DNA from: TMED27 sp964350435
Lineage (GTDB): Bacteria > Pseudomonadota > Alphaproteobacteria > Micavibrionales > Micavibrionaceae
Assembly (NCBI GenBank): GCA_964350435.1
Contig: CAYGJS010000004.1
Coordinates: forward strand, 1 to 64,000
DNA length: 64,000 nt
Direction: 5' to 3'
Below the pieces are notes generated by a model that saw only the letters and a program-made list of their open reading frames with translations, was not told where the DNA came from and did no database searches. This document shows positions 54,291 to 62,659 of the stretch, one piece after another. The position numbers were made by a program, and so were the translations under genes. The first letter of the stretch is position 1. The number at the start of each line of letters is the position of its first letter.

Positions 54291-55580
54291 ATGAGCAAAT
54301 CAGAAAAAACCGATAGCAAAAACACTCTTTACTGCTCCTTCTGCGGCAAAAGCCAGCATGAGGTTCGCAAGCTTATTGCGGGGCCGAATGTGTTTATTTG
54401 TAATGAGTGTGTTGAGCTGTGTATGGATATCATCCGCGAGGAAGATAAAACCCAGCTTGTGCGCGAAGGTGAAGGCGTTCCTGCGCCATCCGAGATTAAA
54501 CAGGTTTTGGATGATTACGTGATTGGTCAAGACGCGGCGAAGCGCGTTTTGTCTGTGGCGGTTCACAACCATTATAAACGTCTGGAACATGGCGCGACGG
54601 GGTCAGGCTCCGAGGTCGAACTTGCCAAATCCAACATCATGCTTGCGGGGCCGACAGGTTGTGGTAAGACTTTGCTGGCGCAGACTTTGGCGCGGATTTT
54701 GGATGTTCCCTTCACGATGGCCGATGCCACCACATTGACCGAAGCGGGGTATGTGGGTGAAGATGTGGAAAATATTGTGCTTAAACTCTTGCAGGCCAGT
54801 GATTACAACGTCGAGCGCGCGCAAAAGGGAATTGTGTATATCGACGAAATCGACAAAATTTCTCGCAAATCCGACAATCCATCCATTACACGCGATGTCT
54901 CCGGCGAAGGCGTGCAGCAAGCCCTTTTGAAATTGATGGAAGGCACTGTGGCCTCGGTTCCTCCGCAAGGCGGACGTAAGCATCCTCAGCAGGAATTCTT
55001 GCAAGTGGATACGGCGAACATCCTGTTCATCTGCGGCGGTGCGTTTGCGGGGCTGGATAAAATTATCGCCCAGCGCGGGCGCGGCACGACGATTGGTTTC
55101 GGCGCGGATGTTAAAGATCTGGCGGAAGAAAAAGGAATCGGGGAGTTGTTTAAACAGCTTGAGCCTGAAGATTTGTTGAAATACGGTCTTATTCCTGAAT
55201 TCGTGGGGCGCTTGCCGGTTTTGGCGACGCTGGAGGATCTGGATGAAGAGGCCCTTATCACCATTTTGACAGAACCGAAAAACGCCCTGACCAAACAATA
55301 TCAAAAGCTTTTTGAGCTGGAAGGTGTTAAGCTAAGCTTTACCAAGGAGGCTTTGGTGGCGATTGCGAAAAAAGCGATTGCCCGCAAGACAGGGGCGCGG
55401 GGTTTGCGCTCTATCTTGGAGAATTTGCTTTTGGATACGATGTTCGAATTGCCGGATGTTGAGGGCCTTGAAGAAGTCGTGGTGACTGCGGAAACCGTTG
55501 ATGACGGCAAGCAGCCCGAGTATGTGAAGTCTGATTCCAAGAAAAAGAAAAAAGCGTCTAAATCTAAATCTTCTGAGTAA
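54291..55580 (+). CDS. clpX: ClpX, ATP-dependent unfoldase of ClpXP
   Basis: ClpX recognises and unfolds substrates for ClpP. The 429-residue protein begins with the zinc-binding domain (Cys15, Cys18, Cys37, Cys40), then an AAA+ module with Walker A GPTGCGKT (120-127), Walker B GIVYIDEIDKI (about 179-189), and RKTGARGLRSILE (about 365-377). ATG 54291 gives the family N-terminus; the frame is open upstream without similarity. ClpP is not in the window. Confidence 0.97.
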   Translation: MSKSEKTDSKNTLYCSFCGKSQHEVRKLIAGPNVFICNECVELCMDIIREEDKTQLVREGEGVPAPSEIKQVLDDYVIGQDAAKRVLSVAVHNHYKRLEHGATGSGSEVELAKSNIMLAGPTGCGKTLLAQTLARILDVPFTMADATTLTEAGYVGEDVENIVLKLLQASDYNVERAQKGIVYIDEIDKISRKSDNPSITRDVSGEGVQQALLKLMEGTVASVPPQGGRKHPQQEFLQVDTANILFICGGAFAGLDKIIAQRGRGTTIGFGADVKDLAEEKGIGELFKQLEPEDLLKYGLIPEFVGRLPVLATLEDLDEEALITILTEPKNALTKQYQKLFELEGVKLSFTKEALVAIAKKAIARKTGARGLRSILENLLLDTMFELPDVEGLEEVVVTAETVDDGKQPEYVKSDSKKKKKASKSKSSE

Positions 55581-55603
55581 ATTTTTGAATTCAAGGAGAA
55601 TTT

Positions 55604-56566
55604 ATGAGTACGAGCAGTGCATTCAAAGTTGATACATCTAAAAAATATCGCCTGATCACGCGCAGTGATATGGACGGTCTCGTCTGCGGGGTTTTGCTGA
55701 AAGAGCTGGACATCATCGAGGATGTGACCTTTGCTCATCCCAAGGATATGCAAGACGGTTTGATTGATGTGGGGGCGGATGATATCACCACCAACCTGCC
55801 CTATGTGGAGGGTGTGTATCTGGCGTTTGATCATCATGCTTCGGAGGTCGAGCGGATGGGCGGCCCGCGCTCCAACCATGTGATTGATCCCAAAGCCCCA
55901 TCGGCGGCGCGGGTTGTTTATGATTTCTTTGGCGGCGCGGCGCGCTTTCCTGATATCGGTGATGATATGATGGTGGCGGTCGACAAGGCCGATTCTGCAC
56001 AATTTTCGAAAGACGAAATTCTGCATCCCGCAGGGTGGGTGCTGCTCAGCTTTATCATGGATGCCCGGACGGGACTTGGGCGGTTTCGGGATTTTAATAT
56101 CTCGAATTATCAATTAATGATGAAATTGATTGATCACTGCCGCAAACATGAAACCATCGAAGATATTCTCCAGCTTCCAGATGTGAAGGAGCGGGTCGAT
56201 CTGTATTTGGAACACCAGTTAAAGGCGCGGGAGCAGATCGAGCGCTGCGCAAAAATTCATGGCAATCTGGTGGTGCTGGATTTCCGAAAGGAAGAAACGA
56301 TTTGGGCGGCGAACCGGTTTATTGTTTACGCCCTGTTCCCGCAGGCGAATATATCAATGCATATTCTATGGGGCAAGAACAAGCAAAACACTGTGTTTGC
56401 GATTGGTAAATCCATTCTGAACCGTACCAGCAAGACCGATGTCGGGACGCTTTGCTTGTCCTATGGTGGCGGTGGACATAATGCAGCGGGGACATGCCAG
56501 ATCGGTAATCTGAAGTCCGAAGACGCGCTTCGGGAAATTATCCAGAAAATTACGGCTGACGGGTGA
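55604..56566 (+). CDS. DHH-family phosphoesterase
   Basis: The 320-residue protein has DHH motifs: Asp22-x-Asp24 in RSDMDGLVC, the DHH motif in AFDHHAS (76-78), and a C-terminal DHHA1-type domain with SYGGGGHNAAGTCQ (about 290-303). Such proteins cleave phosphodiester or pyrophosphate bonds in nanoRNA, cyclic dinucleotides or polyphosphate; the substrate cannot be told from sequence. It follows clpX by 24 bases with its own AAGGAG, and precedes photolyase. Confidence 0.85.
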   Translation: MSTSSAFKVDTSKKYRLITRSDMDGLVCGVLLKELDIIEDVTFAHPKDMQDGLIDVGADDITTNLPYVEGVYLAFDHHASEVERMGGPRSNHVIDPKAPSAARVVYDFFGGAARFPDIGDDMMVAVDKADSAQFSKDEILHPAGWVLLSFIMDARTGLGRFRDFNISNYQLMMKLIDHCRKHETIEDILQLPDVKERVDLYLEHQLKAREQIERCAKIHGNLVVLDFRKEETIWAANRFIVYALFPQANISMHILWGKNKQNTVFAIGKSILNRTSKTDVGTLCLSYGGGGHNAAGTCQIGNLKSEDALREIIQKITADG

Positions 56567-56610
56567 TGGGTTCGCCATCCGCCCCCTGCCTTTAAACGCA
56601 GATTAAGAGC

Positions 56611-58023
56611 ATGACCGAAAAAACAGCTCTGCTTTGGTTTCGTCAGGATTTACGGCTTTCCGATAACCCTGCTCTTTTGCATGCCCTCCATGCGGGTTAT
56701 TCGATTATTCCTGTTTATATTCTGGATGATGATAACGCGAATGAATGGCGCATGGGCGGAGCTTCGCGTTGGTGGCTCCATCAAAGTCTGTCGGCGTTGA
56801 ATGCTGCATTGGGCGGCAGGATGGTGTTTCGCGCCGGCCGCGCCGAAGACATCATCGCGCAGCTTTTGGATGAAACAGGCGCGCAAGGCGTATTCTGGAA
56901 CAGATGTTATGAGCCTTGGCGTATAAAGCGTGATGAAGCGATTAAGGCGGGACTTAAAGAGAATGGCCTTGCTTGCAAGACCTTTAATGGTTCATTGCTG
57001 TGGGAGCCTTGGGAAGTTCTCAAGTCTGACGGTACGCCTTATAAAGTCTTTACCCCCTATTACCGCAAAGGGTGTTTACAGACCCTGCCCCCTGCTCCGC
57101 TGGATGCGCCTTCGCATATGCCCTTTGCCACGCATGACGCGCCATGCGGCAGTGTGGATGATTTGGCACTGATGCCGCGCATTCAATGGTATGAGGGCAT
57201 GGAGGCCTTGTGGCAGGTCGGAGAGAACGGCGCGCATGCGCGTTTGCAAGATTTCCTTGAACGCGGCCTGAAAGGCTATAAAGAAGATCGCAACCGCCCG
57301 GATCGCGAGAATGTGTCGCGGCTTTCGCCGCATTTGCATTTCGGGGAAATCTCGCCGCGTCAGGTCTGGCATATCGCGCATGGATATGCGGCAGTGAACG
57401 GCTCGCCGGAAAAGGATTTGGATTGCTTTGCCTCAGAACTGGGCTGGCGGGAGTTTTCCTATTACCTGCTCTATCACTTTCCCACGATTACGTGGGAGAA
57501 TTTGCAAGATAAATTCGATGCCTTTCCCTGGGATGAGGATGGCGGCGAGATGCTTAAGCACTGGCAACGCGGACAAACGGGAATTCCGATTGTTGATGCG
57601 GGTATGCGCCAGCTTTGGCAGACGGGGTGGATGCATAACCGCGTGCGGATGGTGGTGGCGTCTTTTCTGGTCAAGAACCTGCTGGTGCACTGGCGATGCG
57701 GCGCGCTGTGGTTTTGGGACACGCTTGTGGATGCGGATCTGGCGAGCAATTCGGCAAGCTGGCAATGGGTGGCCGGATCAGGGGCGGACGCTGCGCCGTA
57801 TTTCCGGATTTTTAATCCGGTGACGCAGGGGCAGAAGTTTGACCCCGATGGCGATTACATCCGCGAATTTGTGCCGGAACTTCGGGATGTCGATACACAA
57901 TACATCCACGCACCCTGGGAATCCCCCGTGCCCCCTGCCCGCTATCCTGCGCCGATTGTTGATCTTAAGGCCTCACGCGAACGTGCGCTTGAGGCATTGC
58001 AAAGCACCAAACAAAGTGCGTAA
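56611..58023 (+). CDS. phr: Deoxyribodipyrimidine photolyase
   Basis: Photolyase uses blue light to split pyrimidine dimers in DNA. The 470-residue protein has the N-terminal antenna domain (LLWFRQDLRLSDNPAL, about 6-21) and the FAD domain with ELGWREFSYYLLYHFP (about 277-292), DAGMRQLWQTGWMHNRVRMVVASFL (about 330-354; Trp341, Arg346) and WQWVAGSGADAAPYFRIFNP (about 389-408), containing the conserved DAAPYFR. A CPD photolyase is more likely than a cryptochrome. It ends nine bases before the LD-carboxypeptidase gene. Confidence 0.93.
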   Translation: MTEKTALLWFRQDLRLSDNPALLHALHAGYSIIPVYILDDDNANEWRMGGASRWWLHQSLSALNAALGGRMVFRAGRAEDIIAQLLDETGAQGVFWNRCYEPWRIKRDEAIKAGLKENGLACKTFNGSLLWEPWEVLKSDGTPYKVFTPYYRKGCLQTLPPAPLDAPSHMPFATHDAPCGSVDDLALMPRIQWYEGMEALWQVGENGAHARLQDFLERGLKGYKEDRNRPDRENVSRLSPHLHFGEISPRQVWHIAHGYAAVNGSPEKDLDCFASELGWREFSYYLLYHFPTITWENLQDKFDAFPWDEDGGEMLKHWQRGQTGIPIVDAGMRQLWQTGWMHNRVRMVVASFLVKNLLVHWRCGALWFWDTLVDADLASNSASWQWVAGSGADAAPYFRIFNPVTQGQKFDPDGDYIREFVPELRDVDTQYIHAPWESPVPPARYPAPIVDLKASRERALEALQSTKQSA

Positions 58024-58032
58024 TCTTTAGTT

Positions 58033-58902
58033 ATGATTGATGGTTTTAAAAAAATCGGCGTGATGGCACCGTCTTCCTCTATAGAGCACGATGATATTGA
58101 ACGCTCGAAGAGCGCGCTTGTGGCCTTGGGGAAAGAGATTTTTATCCATCCGCAAACCTTCGCAAAGCATCACCAATCCGCAGGCCTCACGGCAGAAAAG
58201 CTGGAGGCTTTGCATGGGCTTTACGCCGATAAAACCATAGATGCAATCTGGGCGGCAGGAGGCGGCAACCGCGCGATGGATATGCTGAGCGGCCTTGATT
58301 TTGATTTGATCAAAGACAATCCAAAGCCGTTGATCGGGTATAGCGATGTATCGTGTTTGCTCAACGCCGTTGCTGCGCGCACAGGCCAAATCTGTTATCA
58401 CGCGCCTATGTTTAAAGAGCTTCATAAGACCGAAATTTTAAAGTCCCCGAAGAATTGGCCGCTTGGGGATGATGCTATATTAAACGGCGGTAGGGCCGAG
58501 GGGGTTTCGGTTGGTGGGTGTTTGAGCTTGTTTCACTTGCTGGTGGGGACGGATAAATGCCCGAAGCTTGAGGGCGCGATTTTGTTTCTCGAAGATACAG
58601 GCGACCAGATCAGCCGCTTTGACCGGATGTTTCTGGATATGAAGCACAAGGGTGTGTTTGAAAAAATCGGCGGACTTGTGCTGGGGGGCTTTCATGACTT
58701 ACAGGATGGTGCGCGGCCATTTGGGTTTACGATGGAGGAGATTGTGCGGCAGGCTGTCGGCGAGCAGGACATCCCGGTGATCATGAACGCCCCATTCGGG
58801 CATGGTGAACAGAACTCTCCCTTTCCTATCGGTGGTCATGCTCGCCTCAACTCCTCAGCGCAAATGATTGAATTTAATCTATGTTCAAGCGCAGTTGAAT
58901 AG
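58033..58902 (+). CDS. LD-carboxypeptidase (S66 family)
   Basis: The enzyme would remove the terminal D-alanine from cell-wall tetrapeptides during recycling. Ser104 lies in GYSDVS, the S66 nucleophile motif, and the Glu (FLEDTGDQISRFDRM, near 199) and His (GGFHDL, near 221) of the triad are present. The 289-residue length is normal. No signal peptide is seen, which fits a cytosolic recycling role like that of LdcA. The gap after it (58903-59150) is AT-rich and holds only a promoter candidate. Confidence 0.9.
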   Translation: MIDGFKKIGVMAPSSSIEHDDIERSKSALVALGKEIFIHPQTFAKHHQSAGLTAEKLEALHGLYADKTIDAIWAAGGGNRAMDMLSGLDFDLIKDNPKPLIGYSDVSCLLNAVAARTGQICYHAPMFKELHKTEILKSPKNWPLGDDAILNGGRAEGVSVGGCLSLFHLLVGTDKCPKLEGAILFLEDTGDQISRFDRMFLDMKHKGVFEKIGGLVLGGFHDLQDGARPFGFTMEEIVRQAVGEQDIPVIMNAPFGHGEQNSPFPIGGHARLNSSAQMIEFNLCSSAVE

Positions 58903-59079
58903 TTTTTAAAATACCCTTTTTGCGCCTTGTGAATAATTTATTCCTTATAATGATTCATTTATTTCAATAGTTTATGCTCTTATTACGTCTATTCAAAAAA
59001 TTGGCCTCTGGCGGTGATAACGCTGTATATTATTTTTTCCTTATTTTCCAATAATCTAAAGCAATAAAATTTCAAAAAT

Positions 59080-59108
59080 TTGACTCCTTTATATAATTAT
59101 GCGCTAAT
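59080..59108 (+). promoter_or_regulatory. Promoter candidate for orphan gene
   Basis: TTGACT (59080-59085) and GCTAAT (59103-59108) are 17 bases apart, 43 bases upstream of ATG 59151. Both boxes are near consensus. Confidence 0.5.
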
Positions 59109-59150
59109 GCATTTAACAAACAAAAAAAATTAACAGGAATCGGGTTCACG

Positions 59151-59876
59151 ATGAAGTACAGGGAAACCTGTGCTGACGGGACTTTCAAAGCGTGGGGCGC
59201 CGGGTTTTCTTACGAATACCTTGCGGATATTTCTACACTTAAAGTTTCTCGCGCAGAGAAAGACTATACGTTAGCACAGATAAAATTTGATAAATACATA
59301 GCAAAAGATCCGCTGAGCTTTGTTCAGGCGTTGGATAAAACCAATCAAATCAAAGCTATGATGCTGAGCAATAACGAAACGATCATTCTTTCGGATGTTC
59401 TTGACGATTCTCGACTGGGGGCTTTGGTTCTCAGCGGCGCACAAGTATCCGTGCATGCGTTTGATCTTAAATTCAAAAACTTTTCCCGGGTTTCAAGGCA
59501 GCTGGCCAATACGTTTGAATTAAAGCATTTTAAAATCAAGCGTTTCCGTTCTGATAATGGAGAAAACACGTTCTATGTTGCGCGCGTTCAAACCCAGCAT
59601 GATAATTCCGTGAGCGTTCGCGCATGCACGCTGGAGGGGATGCTGGCCTCGCTGTCTGATCGCACGGTGCGGGATCTGATCACTATGGAGTTCGGGCATC
59701 AGTTTGAAAAATCTGCCTATAGTCTGCTTAATCTGTCTGCCAAGCTTGCAATCATAGGGCGCGTTGTGGATGTAAACTTTATCCCGGAAAACAAATTGAA
59801 AAATAAACACTCTTTGCTGAATGCTCAAAAACAACACTCATCCGCTTCGGATGGGGGGCATGGGTCCTCTGAATAA
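59151..59876 (+). CDS. Hypothetical orphan protein
   Basis: The 241-residue product is not recognised. It is soluble, with a mixed alpha/beta composition in the first 150 residues and a Ser/Gln/His/Gly-rich tail (about 222-241). No signal peptide, membrane helix or enzyme motif is apparent. It stands alone between LD-carboxypeptidase and carD with its own promoter candidate. Nothing around it indicates a role. Confidence 0.6.
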   Translation: MKYRETCADGTFKAWGAGFSYEYLADISTLKVSRAEKDYTLAQIKFDKYIAKDPLSFVQALDKTNQIKAMMLSNNETIILSDVLDDSRLGALVLSGAQVSVHAFDLKFKNFSRVSRQLANTFELKHFKIKRFRSDNGENTFYVARVQTQHDNSVSVRACTLEGMLASLSDRTVRDLITMEFGHQFEKSAYSLLNLSAKLAIIGRVVDVNFIPENKLKNKHSLLNAQKQHSSASDGGHGSSE

Positions 59877-59880
59877 GTTT

Positions 59881-59910
59881 TTGTTGAAATTTTCGTAAAA
59901 TTGCTATATG
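59881..59910 (+). promoter_or_regulatory. Promoter candidate for carD
   Basis: TTGTTG (59881-59886) and TATATG (59905-59910) are 18 bases apart. Box quality is moderate. The leader to ATG 60040 would be about 120 bases. Confidence 0.35.
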
Positions 59911-60039
59911 TTCACTCTCTATCATACACAAAGACATCTGTGAAGATAGTAGGATTTCCGCAGTTTTAGCGGTGCTTTTGCGCCTTTTAAAACCGGAGAC
60001 CTTCAAAAATAAAAACTTACTAACATAAGGTGATGAAGC

Positions 60040-60585
60040 ATGGCTGAAAACGACAACTTTGAATTTGCTAAAGGTGATTATGTGGTGTACCCCGCGCATG
60101 GCGTGGGTCAAATTGAAGGCGTGGAAACACAGAGCATTGCAGGCATGGATGTTCGCCTGTACGCAATTTCCTTCGAAAAAGACCGCATGCGCCTGAAGAT
60201 TCCCGTTATGAAAGCGCAAACCGCGGGTCTTCGCATGCTGAGCACAACCGACCGTATGGACGACGCCTTGAAAACCCTTAAGGGTAAGGCACGCGTGCGC
60301 CGGACAATGTGGAGCCGCCGCGCTCAGGAATATGAAACAAAGATCAATTCGGGTGATCCGGTTGCGATTGCCGAGGTTCTTCGTGACCTTAAGCGGAGCA
60401 ATGACGACACTGAGCAATCTTATTCAGAGCGTCAAATCTACCAGTCTGCGCTGGAGCGTCTTGCACGCGAAGTTGCTGCTGTTGAAGATATTACAGAAAT
60501 CAAGGCCACTGAGCAGCTTGAAGATATCATGGGTATCAAACGCGAAGAGCCAATGACGAATGCTGGCGAAAAAGCAGCCGCATAA
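60040..60585 (+). CDS. carD: CarD family transcription factor
   Basis: CarD binds RNA polymerase beta and stabilises the open promoter complex. The 181-residue protein has the N-terminal RNAP-interaction domain (about 6-65) with FAKGDYVVYPAHGVGQIEGVE (key residues Gly9, Tyr11, Pro14, His16, Gly17, Gly19) and the C-terminal helical DNA-binding part (about 80-165, with WSRRAQEYETKINSGD). ATG 60040 follows AAGGTG about eight bases upstream. A terminator follows. Confidence 0.93.
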   Translation: MAENDNFEFAKGDYVVYPAHGVGQIEGVETQSIAGMDVRLYAISFEKDRMRLKIPVMKAQTAGLRMLSTTDRMDDALKTLKGKARVRRTMWSRRAQEYETKINSGDPVAIAEVLRDLKRSNDDTEQSYSERQIYQSALERLAREVAAVEDITEIKATEQLEDIMGIKREEPMTNAGEKAAA

Positions 60586-60620
60586 GATTTTGTAAACTGA
60601 ACATAAAAAAACCTATTTGA

Positions 60621-60667
60621 ATCAGGTGCCTATCGAAGTTCATACTTCACAGGCACCTGATTTTTTG
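60621..60667 (+). terminator. Rho-independent terminator of carD
   Basis: ATCAGGTGCCT (60621-60631) pairs with AGGCACCTGAT (60651-60661) and is followed by TTTTTTG. The stem has 11 perfect pairs with a 19-base loop. Confidence 0.92.
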
Positions 60668-60743
60668 TTACCATAGAGTTTAAGGGAGTCCTTCCCGCTT
60701 TGCCCTCGGCATCTCAGTCTTTATTGGAAAATGATTTATATAC

Positions 60744-61574
60744 GTGTGTAACGCTTCTATAAACGCCAAGACTATTGCTAGATTCACCTCTCTGGGCCGG
60801 CCAGAGAAGATATGGACCATCCCCGCAATTCACGGCGACATCGCTGCCCTCACCAAAATTCATGATGGATTGCTGTCGCGGTTTCAACTGGGTGACCGGA
60901 TTGTCTATCATGGAAACTACACTGGGTATGGCGATCATTCTGACGCGTGTATTGACGAGATTCTAACCTTTCGCCGCATGGTTTTGTCTATCCCTGGCGT
61001 GCGCCCTTCCGATTTTGTCTATCTCAAAGGCGGGCAGGAAGAAATCTGGAGCAAGCTCTATCAGCTTCCCTTCGCGCCGGACCCGACGCAGGTTTTGCTG
61101 TGGATGCTTGGAAACGGGCTTTCGAAAACACTCTACAGCTATGGTATTTCTCCGCATGACGGCATTGAAGCCTGTCGATACGGCGTTATGGGGGTGACGA
61201 AATGGGTCGCGAAAGCCAGAGAGGCCGTACGCAGGCATGCGGGGCATGAGATTTTTGCCAACCAGCTGCGCTGCGCGGCGCATACGGATGAGGGCAGCGC
61301 ATATCCCATGCTGTTCGTCCATGCAGGCCTGAATTCCGCCCTGCCGCTCCATAGCCAGAGAGAGGAACTCTGGTGGGCGACAGAAGAGTTTGATGCAATC
61401 CAGAGTGCCTATGCCCCTTTCCAAAAAGTTGTGCGCGGTTATGACCCCCAGCATCGCGGGCTTTACCTGAATTGCATCACGGCCACGGTGGATGATGCGT
61501 GCGGATTTGGCGGCAGGCTGGTTAGCGTCGGCCTTCAGGCCGATGGCAGCCTTGCGGAAATCCTTGAGTCTTAA
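60744..61574 (+). CDS. Calcineurin-like protein with degenerate metal motifs
   Basis: The 276-residue protein follows the PPP/calcineurin phosphoesterase layout, but key residues differ: GDIHG is PAIHG (27-31), GD-x-x-DRG is GNYTGYG (57-63) and GNHE is GGQEE (96-100). The later VHAG motif (LFVHAGLN, near 194) is kept. Thus several metal ligands are lost, which suggests a pseudoenzyme or altered chemistry. The start is GTG 60744; no in-frame ATG precedes the first motif. It lies between carD and rpoH, which hints at a role in transcription or stress response, by position only. Confidence 0.7.
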   Translation: MCNASINAKTIARFTSLGRPEKIWTIPAIHGDIAALTKIHDGLLSRFQLGDRIVYHGNYTGYGDHSDACIDEILTFRRMVLSIPGVRPSDFVYLKGGQEEIWSKLYQLPFAPDPTQVLLWMLGNGLSKTLYSYGISPHDGIEACRYGVMGVTKWVAKAREAVRRHAGHEIFANQLRCAAHTDEGSAYPMLFVHAGLNSALPLHSQREELWWATEEFDAIQSAYAPFQKVVRGYDPQHRGLYLNCITATVDDACGFGGRLVSVGLQADGSLAEILES

Positions 61575-61690
61575 GGCTTTCCTGCTTTTATAAAAAAATC
61601 TTAAAAAACATTAAAAAGATTTAACTTTTATACTCTGTGCTCCGAATGGTTATATGTATCCAGAGCGTATAGACATTGAAGGAGATGAAG

Positions 61691-62578
61691 ATGGCCTACA
61701 TTGACGATCCACAAACACAAAAAGCGAATTTGCAGTATATCCGCACATCCATGAACGAGCCTATGCTCGAGAAAGATCACGAGCTTAATCTGGCGCGCAG
61801 GTGGCGCGACAAAAAAGACGAGCGCGCATTGCATGAGCTTGTCAGCTCTTATACCCGCCTCGTGATTTCCGTAGCGGCGCGGTTCAGAAATTATGGGCTG
61901 CCGATGGGCGACCTCATTCAGGAAGGCAATATCGGTTTGATGCAGGCTGCGGATCGCTTTGATCCTGAGCGTGATATTCGTTTTTCCACCTATGCGACGT
62001 GGTGGATCCGCGCCTCTATTCAGGATTACATCCTGCGGAACTGGTCGATTGTGCGCACGGGAACCACGGCGGCGCAGAAATCGCTGTTCTTTAATATGCG
62101 CCGTTTGCGTTCACAGATTGAAAGCCGCGCTGAAACCGATGGCCTCAATGATGCTGGCCGCGAGGAGATTGCCAAGACCCTCGGCGTTAAAGTGCGCGAT
62201 GTTGAAGGCATGGAAGGGCGCTTGTCTGGCGTTGACAGCTCGCTGAACGCCCGCATCGGCGAGGACGGTGAGGAAGAGTGGCAGAGCATGCTCGCCGATG
62301 ATGCCCCTAACCCCGAAGAAATGGTTGTCGGTATAAAGGACGCTCAAACCCGTTCCGCCTGGCTCAAGAAAGCCTTGACGGGTCTGAGTGAGCGCGAGCA
62401 AACCATCATCCGCCAACGGCATCTCGGTTATGAAACCGTGACATTAGAGGCTTTGGGTCAGGAGCTGGGCGTGAGCAAGGAGCGCGTGCGCCAGATCGAG
62501 CAAAAGGCGATGGAGAAATTGAAAAACTCTATCGAACGATTTGTAGAAGATAGTGATGATCTGTTTTTAGAGGGGTAG
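61691..62578 (+). CDS. rpoH: RNA polymerase sigma-32 factor RpoH
   Basis: RpoH directs RNA polymerase to heat-shock promoters such as those of clpB. The 295-residue protein has region 2 with DLIQEGNIGLMQAADRFDP (about 74-92) and STYATWWIRASIQDYI (about 99-114), the RpoH box QKSLFFNMR (129-137), and region 4 with SKERVRQIEQKAM (about 264-276). I chose ATG 61691 because AGGAG lies six bases upstream; an extension upstream starts with TTG. Clients clpB and clpX are in the same window. Confidence 0.96.
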   Translation: MAYIDDPQTQKANLQYIRTSMNEPMLEKDHELNLARRWRDKKDERALHELVSSYTRLVISVAARFRNYGLPMGDLIQEGNIGLMQAADRFDPERDIRFSTYATWWIRASIQDYILRNWSIVRTGTTAAQKSLFFNMRRLRSQIESRAETDGLNDAGREEIAKTLGVKVRDVEGMEGRLSGVDSSLNARIGEDGEEEWQSMLADDAPNPEEMVVGIKDAQTRSAWLKKALTGLSEREQTIIRQRHLGYETVTLEALGQELGVSKERVRQIEQKAMEKLKNSIERFVEDSDDLFLEG

Positions 62579-62602
62579 CATCTACCACCTCTTAATCATG
62601 AA

Positions 62603-62640
62603 AAGCCGGACTGCCCTCTCCCCAACCCAGTCCGGTTTTT
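62603..62640 (+). terminator. Rho-independent terminator of rpoH
   Basis: CCGGACTG (62606-62613) pairs with CAGTCCGG (62628-62635) and is followed by TTTTT. The opposite strand has CTTTTC after the stem, so it may also serve the convergent protease gene. Confidence 0.9.
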
Positions 62641-62659
62641 CTTTGCCCGATTTATCACA

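Noticed and set aside
54603..55304. Open frame antisense to clpX
   Set aside because: ClpX is complete and conserved in this segment; the antisense frame is a shadow.
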